Below the pieces are notes generated by a model. That model saw only the letters and a program-made list of their open reading frames with translations. It made no database searches and had not been told where the DNA came from. Below are positions 35,957-43,889 of a stretch of 64,000 nucleotides of DNA, piece after piece (the stretch's first letter is position 1; every line of letters begins with the position of its first letter). Both the position numbers and the translations under genes were made by a program. Source of the DNA: JAEZBP01 sp963832725 (lineage in GTDB: Bacteria > Myxococcota_A > Polyangia > Polyangiales > Sandaracinaceae); the NCBI GenBank assembly GCA_963832725.1, contig CAWHVG010000005.1, forward strand, positions 186,001-250,000, written 5' to 3'.

Positions 35957-38173
35957 ATGTCCTTGCGCCGATCCGCTCTCCTGCTCGCGGCGTTGTCGAC
36001 CGCGTGCGGATCGCGCGCCTCCGAGCATCCGCCGCGCCCGGACACCAGCCAAGGCGGCGAGACCCGATCGACGGAGCTCTCCGAGGTGCAACGGCTCAAC
36101 CAGATCGCCCGCGAGGGCGCGGTCACCGAAACGCTCCACGGCGTCACCGTCGCGGATCCCTATCGCTCGCTCGAGGAAGAGTCGGGGGCGACGCGCGCGT
36201 GGATCGACGCTCAGACCGAGCGCTCGGAGCGAGCACTGCACGGCTGGACCGCGACCGGCGCGCGCGAGCGGCTCGACGCCCTGCTTTCGATCGGCGTCCT
36301 CGGCGCGCCCGTGGTGGCTGGCGAGCGCCTCTTCTACACCAAGCGCGAGGGAGACCGAGAGCAGCCCGCGCTCTACCTGCGCGTAGGCGACCAGCTCCGC
36401 GAAGCGCCCTTGGTCGATCCGCTCGTCTACGGCGAGCGGGCGGCGCTCGACTGGTTCTACCCGTCTCCGAGCGGCCGCTACGTCGCCTTCGGGATCTCCA
36501 CCGACGGAGACGAGCGGAGCACCCTGCGCGTCCTCGACGTCGAGCGCGGCGCGCTCCTCGACGACGTCATCGATCACACCAAGTGGTCCGACGTCGCCTG
36601 GCTTCACGCAGAGGACGGCTTCTACTACCGGCGCTACCCGCGGCCCGGCGAGCCCGACTACGACACCGCGCGCGAAGACACCTATCACATGCGCCTCTTC
36701 TTCCACCGGCTCGGCACGGATCCGGCCGAGGATCCGCTCGTCTTCGCGCCGGTGGACGGCACCGACTTCCCCGCCGCCTCCGTCTCGGACGACGACCGTT
36801 GGGTCGTCGTCAGCGACTTCCGCGGCTGGTCGCAGTCGGACGTGCTCCTCTTCGATCGCGGCGCAGCCCGGGCTCGGCGCGACGCGCCGGACGACGCGCA
36901 TCCTCTGACCGACGTCGTGCGCGGCGAGGACCACCTCTACACCGGGCGCATCCACCGCGGCCGCCTCTACCTCACGACCAACGACGGCGCGCCCCGCTAC
37001 CGCGTCGTCTCGGTGGCGCCCGCCCAGGCCGCCGAGCGCGATCGCTGGCAGGACGTCGTGCCCGAAGGCGAAGGCGCGATCGAGAACGTCGAGCTCCTGC
37101 ACGATCGCATCGTCGTCCACACCATCGAGGACATCGCCTCCCGCGTCCGCGTCTTCCACCTCGACGGCCGCCCGGCGGGCGAGATCGCCCTCCCCGGTCG
37201 CGGTGAGCTCTTCGGGCTGGCCGGCGATCCGGACGGCGGGCGCGTGGCCATCGGCTTCTCCAGCTTCGTCCACCCGCCGGCGCTCTTCACCTGGCGAACC
37301 GACGCCCCCGCGCTGCGCGAGGTCGACCGTGTCGAGAGCGACTTCGACTTCGACGGCGTCGAGCTGAGCCAGGCCAGCGTGCCCTCGGCCGACGGAACGC
37401 CGATCAACGTCTACTACGTGCACCGGCGGGACATGCCGCTGGACGGCGACAACCGCGTCCTGTTGACGGGGTACGGCGGCTTCAACATCTCGCTCCTGCC
37501 CGGCTTCCAGCGCAACGCGCTCTACTGGGTGGAGCGCGGCGGCGTCTACGCGGTCGCCAACCTGCGCGGCGGCGGCGAGCGCGGCGAGGCCTGGCACCGC
37601 GCCGGCAACCTCGCCAACAAGCACCACGTCTTCGAGGACTTCGAGGCGGTGATCCGTTGGCTCGGCGGCGAATCGCGCATCAGCCGGCCCGAGCGCATCG
37701 CCATCACCGGCGGGAGCAACGGCGGCCTCTTGATGGGCGCGCTGATCACCCGCGCGCCGGAGACCTTCCGCGTGGCGGTCTCGAACGTCGGGCTCTACGA
37801 CATGCTCCGCTACCACCGCTTCCCGCCGGCGGAGCTGTGGATCACCGAGTACGGCAGCGCCGACGACGAGGCCCAGTTCGAGTGGCTCCGCGCCTACTCG
37901 CCCTACCACCACGTTCGCGAGGGCACGCGCTACCCCGCGGTGCTGATCACGACGGCCGACCACGACACCCGCGTGTTCTGGGGTCACTCCACGAAGTTCG
38001 CGGCCCGCCTACAAGCGGCGACGGGTGAGCCGGATCCCGACATCTACTTCCACATGGTCCGCCAGCAGGGCCACGGCGCCGGGATGCGTCGCAGCGACAC
38101 TGTCGACCGCTACCAGCGCCTCTACGCGTTCGTGGAGCACTACGTCGGTCTCCCGGACCAACGCCACGACTGA
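35957..38173 (+). CDS. Prolyl oligopeptidase-family (S9A) lipoprotein
   Basis: 738 aa. MSLRRSALLLAALSTACGSR is a lipoprotein signal with lipobox STAC, so the enzyme is anchored at the cell surface or periplasm. Residues 50-460 are the seven-bladed propeller (VADPYRSLEEESGATRAWID at its start). The alpha/beta-hydrolase part carries GGFNISLLPGFQRNALYWVE, NLRGGGERGEAWHRAG, the nucleophile elbow ITGGSNGGLLMGALI (Ser near 587), DHDTRVFWGHSTKFAARL (Asp) and MVRQQGHGAG (His). The catalytic triad is complete. Cleaves short Pro-containing peptides by family analogy. Confidence 0.93.
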   Translation: MSLRRSALLLAALSTACGSRASEHPPRPDTSQGGETRSTELSEVQRLNQIAREGAVTETLHGVTVADPYRSLEEESGATRAWIDAQTERSERALHGWTATGARERLDALLSIGVLGAPVVAGERLFYTKREGDREQPALYLRVGDQLREAPLVDPLVYGERAALDWFYPSPSGRYVAFGISTDGDERSTLRVLDVERGALLDDVIDHTKWSDVAWLHAEDGFYYRRYPRPGEPDYDTAREDTYHMRLFFHRLGTDPAEDPLVFAPVDGTDFPAASVSDDDRWVVVSDFRGWSQSDVLLFDRGAARARRDAPDDAHPLTDVVRGEDHLYTGRIHRGRLYLTTNDGAPRYRVVSVAPAQAAERDRWQDVVPEGEGAIENVELLHDRIVVHTIEDIASRVRVFHLDGRPAGEIALPGRGELFGLAGDPDGGRVAIGFSSFVHPPALFTWRTDAPALREVDRVESDFDFDGVELSQASVPSADGTPINVYYVHRRDMPLDGDNRVLLTGYGGFNISLLPGFQRNALYWVERGGVYAVANLRGGGERGEAWHRAGNLANKHHVFEDFEAVIRWLGGESRISRPERIAITGGSNGGLLMGALITRAPETFRVAVSNVGLYDMLRYHRFPPAELWITEYGSADDEAQFEWLRAYSPYHHVREGTRYPAVLITTADHDTRVFWGHSTKFAARLQAATGEPDPDIYFHMVRQQGHGAGMRRSDTVDRYQRLYAFVEHYVGLPDQRHD

Positions 38174-38205
38174 ATCGAGCGGGCGTGCGCACCGGCGAGC
38201 CCGCG

Positions 38206-38358
38206 GCGCGCCTACGTGCTGGTGCTCACCGGACACGACGCCGGTCGGATGCAACGCGGTGGAAGGCGAGCTCTCCATCGGGCGCGCAGATCCGCGTGTG
38301 CGACGACGACGTCAGCCGGCGCCAGGCCGTGATGCGGATCGAGGACCGCAGCCCATGA
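38206..38358 (+). pseudogene. FHA-domain fragment, three frames
   Basis: Read across frames, RAYVLVLTGHDAGRMQR, then VEGELSIGRA, then IRVCDDDVSRRQAVMRIEDR gives most of an FHA domain with the GR and SRxxA motifs. At least two frame changes lie between the parts, and no start is visible upstream except the spacer. A decayed or mis-sequenced gene fragment. Confidence 0.6.
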
Positions 38359-38494
38359 CCGGGGATCGGAGCGGCTCGAAAGAACGCTGGCGAAACGTCG
38401 CTCGCAGCGGATGCGGCGAGGGACGAGCTCGGCTGCGCCCTCGACGGACCGCCGGCGGGTCGGCACGGATGCCTCCGACAACGCGCGCTCGACC

Positions 38495-38830
38495 TCAGCT
38501 CGGACTCGGCTCCTCTGCCTGCGAGGCGCCCCACATGGTCCGGGCCGCGGCCGCCTCGGCCATGTTCTGGTGCGGCGCGAGCTCCAGCGAGATCCCCCAC
38601 GCCGCGCCGGCGCCGAGGAACGCCGCCAGCGCGGTCGCCACGATGGTTCGGCGGCGAGCGTGCGAGAAGCGCGTCCAGCCGTAGTAGACGACGTAACCCG
38701 GCACGACGAGCGCGAGGAGGCCCTGCCCGAGCGACTCGGAGAAGGCGCTCCCCACGATCCACAGCAGCAGCGTCGCGCCTGCGAACGCGGAGATCGCGGC
38801 CAGGGTCAGAATGGAGAGAGTGGGTGTCAT
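38495..38830 (-). CDS. Small membrane protein
   Basis: 111 aa, three hydrophobic segments: MTPTLSILTLAAISAFAGATLLLWIVGS, GQGLLALVVPGYVVYY and TIVATALAAFLGAGAAWGI. The loop YYGWTRFSHARRRT carries the positive charges and should face the cytoplasm. No known domain. Start 38830 chosen for the directly following hydrophobic helix. Confidence 0.65.
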   Translation of the reverse strand: MTPTLSILTLAAISAFAGATLLLWIVGSAFSESLGQGLLALVVPGYVVYYGWTRFSHARRRTIVATALAAFLGAGAAWGISLELAPHQNMAEAAAARTMWGASQAEEPSPS

Positions 38831-39224
38831 GGCGTCGCTCCCGAGGTCGTCACCTACCCCCGACGATCCTGGTTCCCACCGCGCCGCGTCCGCCGCACAC
38901 CGCGGAGACCACCGCCTGCGGACGGGTGGCCCGCCGCGCGGCTTCGCGGCACGCGCCCCGCGTGAGCTCCCCGTCGCCGCGTCTGCATCGGGCGTCGCGC
39001 CGTCCGTCGCGCTTCGTCGTGAAGCCCCCGTCGCGGCCCGCGCCGCAGCGGCGACCTCGCTCGCTCGTCGAGCATGCGCCCGTCGACCGTGCTTCGTCGT
39101 GAAGCCTCCGTCGAGACGCGTGCGTCGGTCGACCCGGCCCGGCGTGTCGATCGTCGCCCCCACCTCGTGAGGTGTCGCTCCCTCGAATCGAGCCAGCGAC
39201 GCGACATCGTGCGACAATGCTCGG
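38831..39224. other. Divergent spacer with a repeated small hairpin
   Basis: No gene. GCTTCGTCGTGAAGC occurs at 39011-39025 and 39091-39105, each within a similar stretch of about 35 bp. The spacing is 80 bp. It lies between the divergent starts at 38830 and 39225. Confidence 0.45.
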
Positions 39225-40100
39225 GTGCGTCGTTTCCTCGCCACCGTCGTCCTCGCCGCAATCGCGGGCTGCGGTGGATCGTCGACGCTGACGATGACAC
39301 GCGGCACCCGTGGCCGGCTGATCGAGCCTCCGGCCCGCACGCGTCAGCCCGCCGCCTGGGAGGTCCGCGCCGCGCCGCCGCCGACGCGCCCCTTCGCGCC
39401 CTCGCCAATCACCGACTTCGCCGAGTCCATCGCCGACTTCGCGCTGGCGGCCGTCGAAGCGCGCCCGCTGCCTCCGCCGCCCATCGAGCTCCGGCACGAC
39501 CTCGAGGGCGCGCCCTCGGTGGAGTGGGCGGCGCAGGCGGGCCCGCGCCCCACCCGGCTCTCCGTGCTCGCCGTGGCGATGCAGCTCGACCTGGTGCTCA
39601 AGCGCGGCGAGCCTCCCGAGGCCGCGACCGGGGTGGACCGCTGGGGCCGGCTCCGCACGATGGTCGTGATCGGACGCAACGGGTTGCGCATCGTCTCGCT
39701 GCGGCCCGGCACCATGACCAGGGTGGGCACCGAGGGCGCGCCGCCGCCGGGCCTCCAAGGCCTGGTCGAGCTCTCGCGGACGCTGATCGCCGACCTGCGC
39801 CGCGGCGACACCTCCCGCTACGAGCTCGCCGACGAGGATCGGCGGCTCCTCGCCAACGACGCCGTGTGGGCCCAGCTCTTCGAGGACGGCCCTCCGCTGG
39901 CCCGCGCCCCCGAGGTGACCGCCATGCTCCACGGCCTCCCGGACACGCCGCTCGCCTACGGCCTCGACGACATCGGCGTGCTGGTCCGTGACCAGGACGG
40001 CCGGCTCTACAGCCTCGGGCTCGAGCTCGACCCGCACGCCGGGACCTTCGCGCTCGCCACGACGCCCCTGGTCCGCGTGCATCGGATCTGGCCGCGCTGA
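39225..40100 (+). CDS. Lipoprotein of unknown function
   Basis: 291 aa from a GTG. MRRFLATVVLAAIAGCGGSS has lipobox IAGC. A Pro/Arg-rich linker follows. The body from about 80 holds LSVLAVAMQLDLVLKRGEPP, LRTMVVIGRNGLRIVSLRPG, QGLVELSRTLIADLRRGDTS and DDIGVLVRDQDGRLYSLGLE, an alpha/beta mix without a motif I recognise. The gene ends at an imperfect hairpin shared with the convergent gene. Confidence 0.7.
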   Translation: MRRFLATVVLAAIAGCGGSSTLTMTRGTRGRLIEPPARTRQPAAWEVRAAPPPTRPFAPSPITDFAESIADFALAAVEARPLPPPPIELRHDLEGAPSVEWAAQAGPRPTRLSVLAVAMQLDLVLKRGEPPEAATGVDRWGRLRTMVVIGRNGLRIVSLRPGTMTRVGTEGAPPPGLQGLVELSRTLIADLRRGDTSRYELADEDRRLLANDAVWAQLFEDGPPLARAPEVTAMLHGLPDTPLAYGLDDIGVLVRDQDGRLYSLGLELDPHAGTFALATTPLVRVHRIWPR

Positions 40101-40116
40101 ACCGACGCGCGGACGA

Positions 40117-40154
40117 CCCGCCCGAGCTCCGCCGAGCGAAGCTCGAACGGGCGG
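40117..40154. terminator. Bidirectional hairpin between convergent genes
   Basis: CGCCCGAGCT (40119-40128) pairs with AGCT and CGGGCG on the 3' side, with four unpaired bases (CGAA) between them. It lies between the stops at 40100 and 40158. Confidence 0.5.
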
Positions 40155-40157
40155 CGA

Positions 40158-40784
40158 TCAGTCCTTGCCGCTCTGGCCGATGAACCAGTCGTCGCGCTCC
40201 TTGAAGAGCACGTTGAACGTGGTCAGCGAGCCGTAGCAGCCGGTGATGTACTGCTGGAGCTGGACCTTCTCGTCCTCGGCGAGGCTCTTGTTGCCGTTGA
40301 TCTTCTGCTCGAGGACGCGGAGCTTGTCCCGGATCGACACGATCTTCTTGAAGAGCGCGTCGACCGGCACCGACTTCTCCTGCGTGCCCTCGGAGCCCGG
40401 CTTGATGATCACCTCGCCACCGCGCCAGCGCTCCGCGAGCTGGACGTCGCCGACGCCGAGCTCGTCTTGGATCACCTCGCGCAGGACCCGTCGGAATTCG
40501 TCGATGTCCATATCGATGTCGACCTCCTGGGGTAGCGGCCTCTTGACCGGTACCTCCACGTCGTCGTCGCGCATCCGGCGCGGCGTGCCCGCCGCCTTCT
40601 TGCGCTTGAGCGCGCTCTCCCACGACGTGCCGCGCGGCTTGTGGTGCGTGCACGTCGAGGTGTCCGCCAAGGGCGGCGGCCAGCACCCGAGCCGGCACTC
40701 GCCCGTCTGCGCGCCGCTCTCGTCGGTGCGGATCGCGATGAAGAAGGAGCAGGTGCCGCAACGGCCGGTGAGATCACGCTCCAT
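40158..40784 (-). CDS. Zinc-ribbon-containing cytoplasmic protein
   Basis: 208 aa. The N-terminal 55 residues form a Cys/His cluster: GRCGTCSFFIAIR, TGECRLGCWPPP and TSTCTHHKPRGTSWES, probably a zinc site. The middle is charged; IDMDIDEFRRVLREVIQDEL and EVIIKPG-type strands follow. The C-terminal helices (VDALFKKIVSIRDKLRVLEQ, DEKVQLQQYITGCYGSLTTF) look like a coiled scaffold. Ends FNVLFKERDDWFIGQSGKD. Function unknown; this N-terminal ribbon plus helical tail recalls myxobacterial single-domain accessory proteins. Confidence 0.7.
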   Translation of the reverse strand: MERDLTGRCGTCSFFIAIRTDESGAQTGECRLGCWPPPLADTSTCTHHKPRGTSWESALKRKKAAGTPRRMRDDDVEVPVKRPLPQEVDIDMDIDEFRRVLREVIQDELGVGDVQLAERWRGGEVIIKPGSEGTQEKSVPVDALFKKIVSIRDKLRVLEQKINGNKSLAEDEKVQLQQYITGCYGSLTTFNVLFKERDDWFIGQSGKD

Positions 40785-41015
40785 CGGGCGCGGGACTGTA
40801 ACCCAGCCGCCGCCGAGGTGGTAGCCCTCGCGCCGTCGACGAGGCGCGCCCCGACGTGCCACGGGACGAGCGCCGCGGCGGTGCCACGGGTTCCGACGCT
40901 CGCGAGCGATGGGACGAGCGAGCGGCGCCTTGCTGGTCGGGCGCGCCCAAGCCCACCGCGCGCACGCCGGCATCGCGGCTCGACGCGGACCACCACGCGG
41001 TTCATGTGCTCCTCG

Positions 41016-41972
41016 ATGGAGGATCTCCTCGACGCTCACGCCCGGCTGCGCGTCGCCGCCCGCGCCCGGCAGGCAGGCTTCATCCCTTCCCCGGAAGCGG
41101 AAGAGGCCACCCGCGAGCGGATCACGCCCGTCCACCGCGAAGGCACAGTGCACGCCGCGAAGCACACGGGCCGCGTCGCCGCCGTCTTCGCCTGGCGCCA
41201 CGATCCGAGCCCCTGGTACGGCGCCCCGGTCAGCAGCGTCCTCATCGACTACGAGCTCGACGTCCCGCACATCGACCGCTGGCTGGCCGAAGTGCTCGAC
41301 GAAGAGCTGCCGAGGATGGAGGCCGACCTCGATCTCCTGGTCGACGCCTCCTACGTCGAGGCGCTCCGAGCGCTCAGGGCCCGCGGCGTGGGCGTGAATT
41401 CACTCCAGCTCGCCGGCGACCCGAAGCGCGCGCTCGCGCGTCTGGTCGCGCGCTCCGATCCGCCGCGTGATCTCTCGCCGTGGGGCGTGACGTTGGAGCC
41501 GCTCACGCCCGAGCGCCTCGACGAGAGCCTGGCCCTGCACCGCGAGACCTTCGCCGCCCACCCGGAGCACTGCTGGTTCGGCGCCAACGATGCCCACCTG
41601 GCGCGCATGCGGCGTCTCTCGACCGAGGATCTGGACCGACCCGAGCACCTCCAGCGCGCGCTCATCGGCGACGGGCGCCTGCTCGGCCACCTCTCGGCCA
41701 GCGTCCGCCCGGATCCCAGCTTCGGGCGTGTGGCCGGGATGAGCCTGGTGCTCGCGCCCTCGCTGCGCGGACGGGGGATCCTGCGAAGCCTCTACCGCCT
41801 GCTGCTCGAGGGCATGGTTGCGCGCGGGGCGCAGTCTTTTCGCGGCGGCACCAGCCAGCCCGCGGTGATCCGCATCGGCGCCGAGATGGGCCGGCCTTTG
41901 CACGCCTATGTGATGCGACGCCGCACCTTCTTCCCGGACGCCCACTTCGCGCCCTACCCCCTGCCGACCTGA
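41016..41972 (+). CDS. GNAT-family N-acetyltransferase
   Basis: 318 aa with two halves. The first half (MEDLLDAHARLRVAARARQA, SSVLIDYELDVPHIDRWLAE) looks like a degenerate GNAT domain. The second half has the acetyl-CoA site MSLVLAPSLRGRGILRSLYR (R-GRGI) and LGHLSASVRPDPSFG before it. HPEHCWFGANDAHLARMRRL lies between. An ATG at 41004 is an alternative start. Substrate unknown; a tandem-GNAT arrangement is plausible. Confidence 0.75.
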   Translation: MEDLLDAHARLRVAARARQAGFIPSPEAEEATRERITPVHREGTVHAAKHTGRVAAVFAWRHDPSPWYGAPVSSVLIDYELDVPHIDRWLAEVLDEELPRMEADLDLLVDASYVEALRALRARGVGVNSLQLAGDPKRALARLVARSDPPRDLSPWGVTLEPLTPERLDESLALHRETFAAHPEHCWFGANDAHLARMRRLSTEDLDRPEHLQRALIGDGRLLGHLSASVRPDPSFGRVAGMSLVLAPSLRGRGILRSLYRLLLEGMVARGAQSFRGGTSQPAVIRIGAEMGRPLHAYVMRRRTFFPDAHFAPYPLPT

Positions 41973-42025
41973 CGCGACCGCGCCGCTCGTCGTATACCTC
42001 GCTGTCGAGAGGAGGATCCGAACCG

Positions 42026-43711
42026 ATGCAGCCCTTCAACCAGCCGCCGCCCGAGCTCGGCAACCAGTACGATGGAGATCGCACGCTCCAGCAATACCTG
42101 AAGCGCGCGCTGCCGGCCGACGTGCTGCGCGACATCGAGCCCGAGCTCCGCGACATGGGGGAGCTGGCGGGCGACGAGCTCTACCGGCTCCAGCGCGAAG
42201 ACCGGCTCGCCGAGCCCGTGCTCACGCAGTGGAGCCCCTGGGGCGAGCGCGCCGATCACATCGAGATCACCCCGCTGTGGAAGCGCGCCGAGCAGCTCGC
42301 GGCCGAGCGCGGCCTCATCGCCACGCCCTACGAGCGCAAGCACGGTCGCTTCTCGCGGGTCCACCAGTTCGCCCTGGTCCACCTCTTCGGCCCCTCGACC
42401 GACGTGTACTCGTGCCCGCTGGCGATGACCGACGGCGCCGCCCGCACGCTCCTCGACAGCGGCAACGCCGAGATCGCCGACCGCGCCCTGGCCCACCTCA
42501 CCAGCCGCGATCCGAAGACCTTCTGGACCAGCGGCCAGTGGATGACCGAGTCGACCGGCGGCTCGGACGTCGGCATCTCGGAGACCGAGGCCAAGCAGGA
42601 CGCGGACGGCACCTGGCGCCTCTACGGCCGCAAGTGGTTCACCTCGGCCACCACCAGCCAGATGGCGCTCACGCTCGGCCGCCCCGAAGGCAACGGGCCC
42701 GGCGGCCGCGGCCTGGCGCTCTTCTTCGTGGAGCTGCGCGACGCCGAAGGCCGCCTGCAGAACATCGAGATCAACCGCCTCAAGGACAAGCTCGGCACGC
42801 GGAAGGTGCCGACCGCCGAGCTGATGCTCCGCGGCACGCCGGCCACGCCGGTCAAGGGCCTCGACAGCGGCGTCCGCAACATCACGCCGATGCTCAACAT
42901 CACCCGCACCTGGAACGCGGTCAGCAGCGTCAACGGGATGCGGCGCGGCATCGCCCTGGCCCGCGACTACGCGAAGCGCCGGGTCGCGTTCGGCGCCCCG
43001 CTCTCGGAGAAACCGCTCCACCTCGAGACCCTCGCCGGGCTGCAGGCCGAGTACGAAGGCGCTCTCCAGCTCGCGTTCTTCGCGGTGGAGCTGCTCGGCG
43101 AGCTCGAGGCGGGCGAGGCCGACGACCGTGCGCAGGCGCTGCTCCGCTTGCTGACGCCGATCGCCAAGCTCACCACCGCCAAGCAGGCCGTCGCGGTGGC
43201 CAGCGAGGTGCTCGAGTGCTTCGGCGGCGCAGGCTACGTGGAGGACACCGGGCTTCCCGTGCTGCTCCGCGACGCACAGGTCCTGCCGATCTGGGAAGGC
43301 ACGACCAACGTCCTCTCGCTCGACGTGCTGCGCGCGCTCAGCCGCGATCGCGAGGCGTTCGAGGTGCTCGCGAGCGAGGTGGCCGAGATGGTGAAGGTCG
43401 AGGACGCGACGCTGGCCGCGCTCGGCGCGAAGGCGCTGTCGACGATCCAGCGCGCCGGCGGCTGGCTGATGGAGACCATGAGCCGCGACCCGCTGAACGT
43501 GGAGGCGGGCGCGCGCCGCTTCGCGCTCACCCTCGGCCGCTCCATCGAGCTCGCGCTCCTGGTCCGCCAGGGCCAGTACGCGCTGAGCGCCCACGGCGAC
43601 GCCCGAACCCGCGCCGCCGCCGCCCGCTTCGCCCGCGCGCGCTTCGATCTCCTCGACGAAGTGCCGCGCGACGAAGCACGAGCGCTCGCCATGGACCTCG
43701 CGCTGGGCTAG
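42026..43711 (+). CDS. Acyl-CoA dehydrogenase, AidB-like group
   Basis: FAD flavoenzyme of 561 aa. GGAGGA lies before ATG 42026. Visible: YSCPLAMTDGAARTLLDSG, FWTSGQWMTESTGGSDVGIS (flavin-contacting MTE..GGSD), GRKWFTSATTSQMALTLGRP, NRLKDKLGTRKVPTAELML, YAKRRVAFGAPLSEKPLHLE and CFGGAGYVEDTGLPVLLRDA with QVLPIWEGTTNVLSLD. The long C-terminal helical domain fits AidB/FadE-type enzymes. It probably oxidises an acyl-CoA; exact substrate unknown. Confidence 0.9.
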   Translation: MQPFNQPPPELGNQYDGDRTLQQYLKRALPADVLRDIEPELRDMGELAGDELYRLQREDRLAEPVLTQWSPWGERADHIEITPLWKRAEQLAAERGLIATPYERKHGRFSRVHQFALVHLFGPSTDVYSCPLAMTDGAARTLLDSGNAEIADRALAHLTSRDPKTFWTSGQWMTESTGGSDVGISETEAKQDADGTWRLYGRKWFTSATTSQMALTLGRPEGNGPGGRGLALFFVELRDAEGRLQNIEINRLKDKLGTRKVPTAELMLRGTPATPVKGLDSGVRNITPMLNITRTWNAVSSVNGMRRGIALARDYAKRRVAFGAPLSEKPLHLETLAGLQAEYEGALQLAFFAVELLGELEAGEADDRAQALLRLLTPIAKLTTAKQAVAVASEVLECFGGAGYVEDTGLPVLLRDAQVLPIWEGTTNVLSLDVLRALSRDREAFEVLASEVAEMVKVEDATLAALGAKALSTIQRAGGWLMETMSRDPLNVEAGARRFALTLGRSIELALLVRQGQYALSAHGDARTRAAAARFARARFDLLDEVPRDEARALAMDLALG

Positions 43712-43739
43712 AACGTCTGATCCCGCCGATCGAGCGGCG

Positions 43740-43759
43740 CCACCCCGCCCTGGGGGTGG
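43740..43759 (+). terminator. Short hairpin after the acyl-CoA dehydrogenase gene
   Basis: CCACCCC and GGGGGTGG pair around a 5-nt loop, followed by TCCCCG. No T-run. A weak terminator candidate. Confidence 0.35.
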
Positions 43760-43889
43760 TCCCCGTCCGGGAACGCGGCTACCATCCCAGGGAAACAAAC
43801 GCGCAACATGGCTTTCCGAGGCACAGGGCCTCGGTCCCCGACAGTCTTCTCGCGGGGCGCTCACCGGCGGGACGGCGCGAAAGGCGACG

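Noticed and set aside
35141..37987. A very long minus-strand frame upstream of the aminotransferase
   Set aside because: It runs antisense to the prolyl oligopeptidase gene, shows no domain, and the aminotransferase has a proper ATG at 35140.
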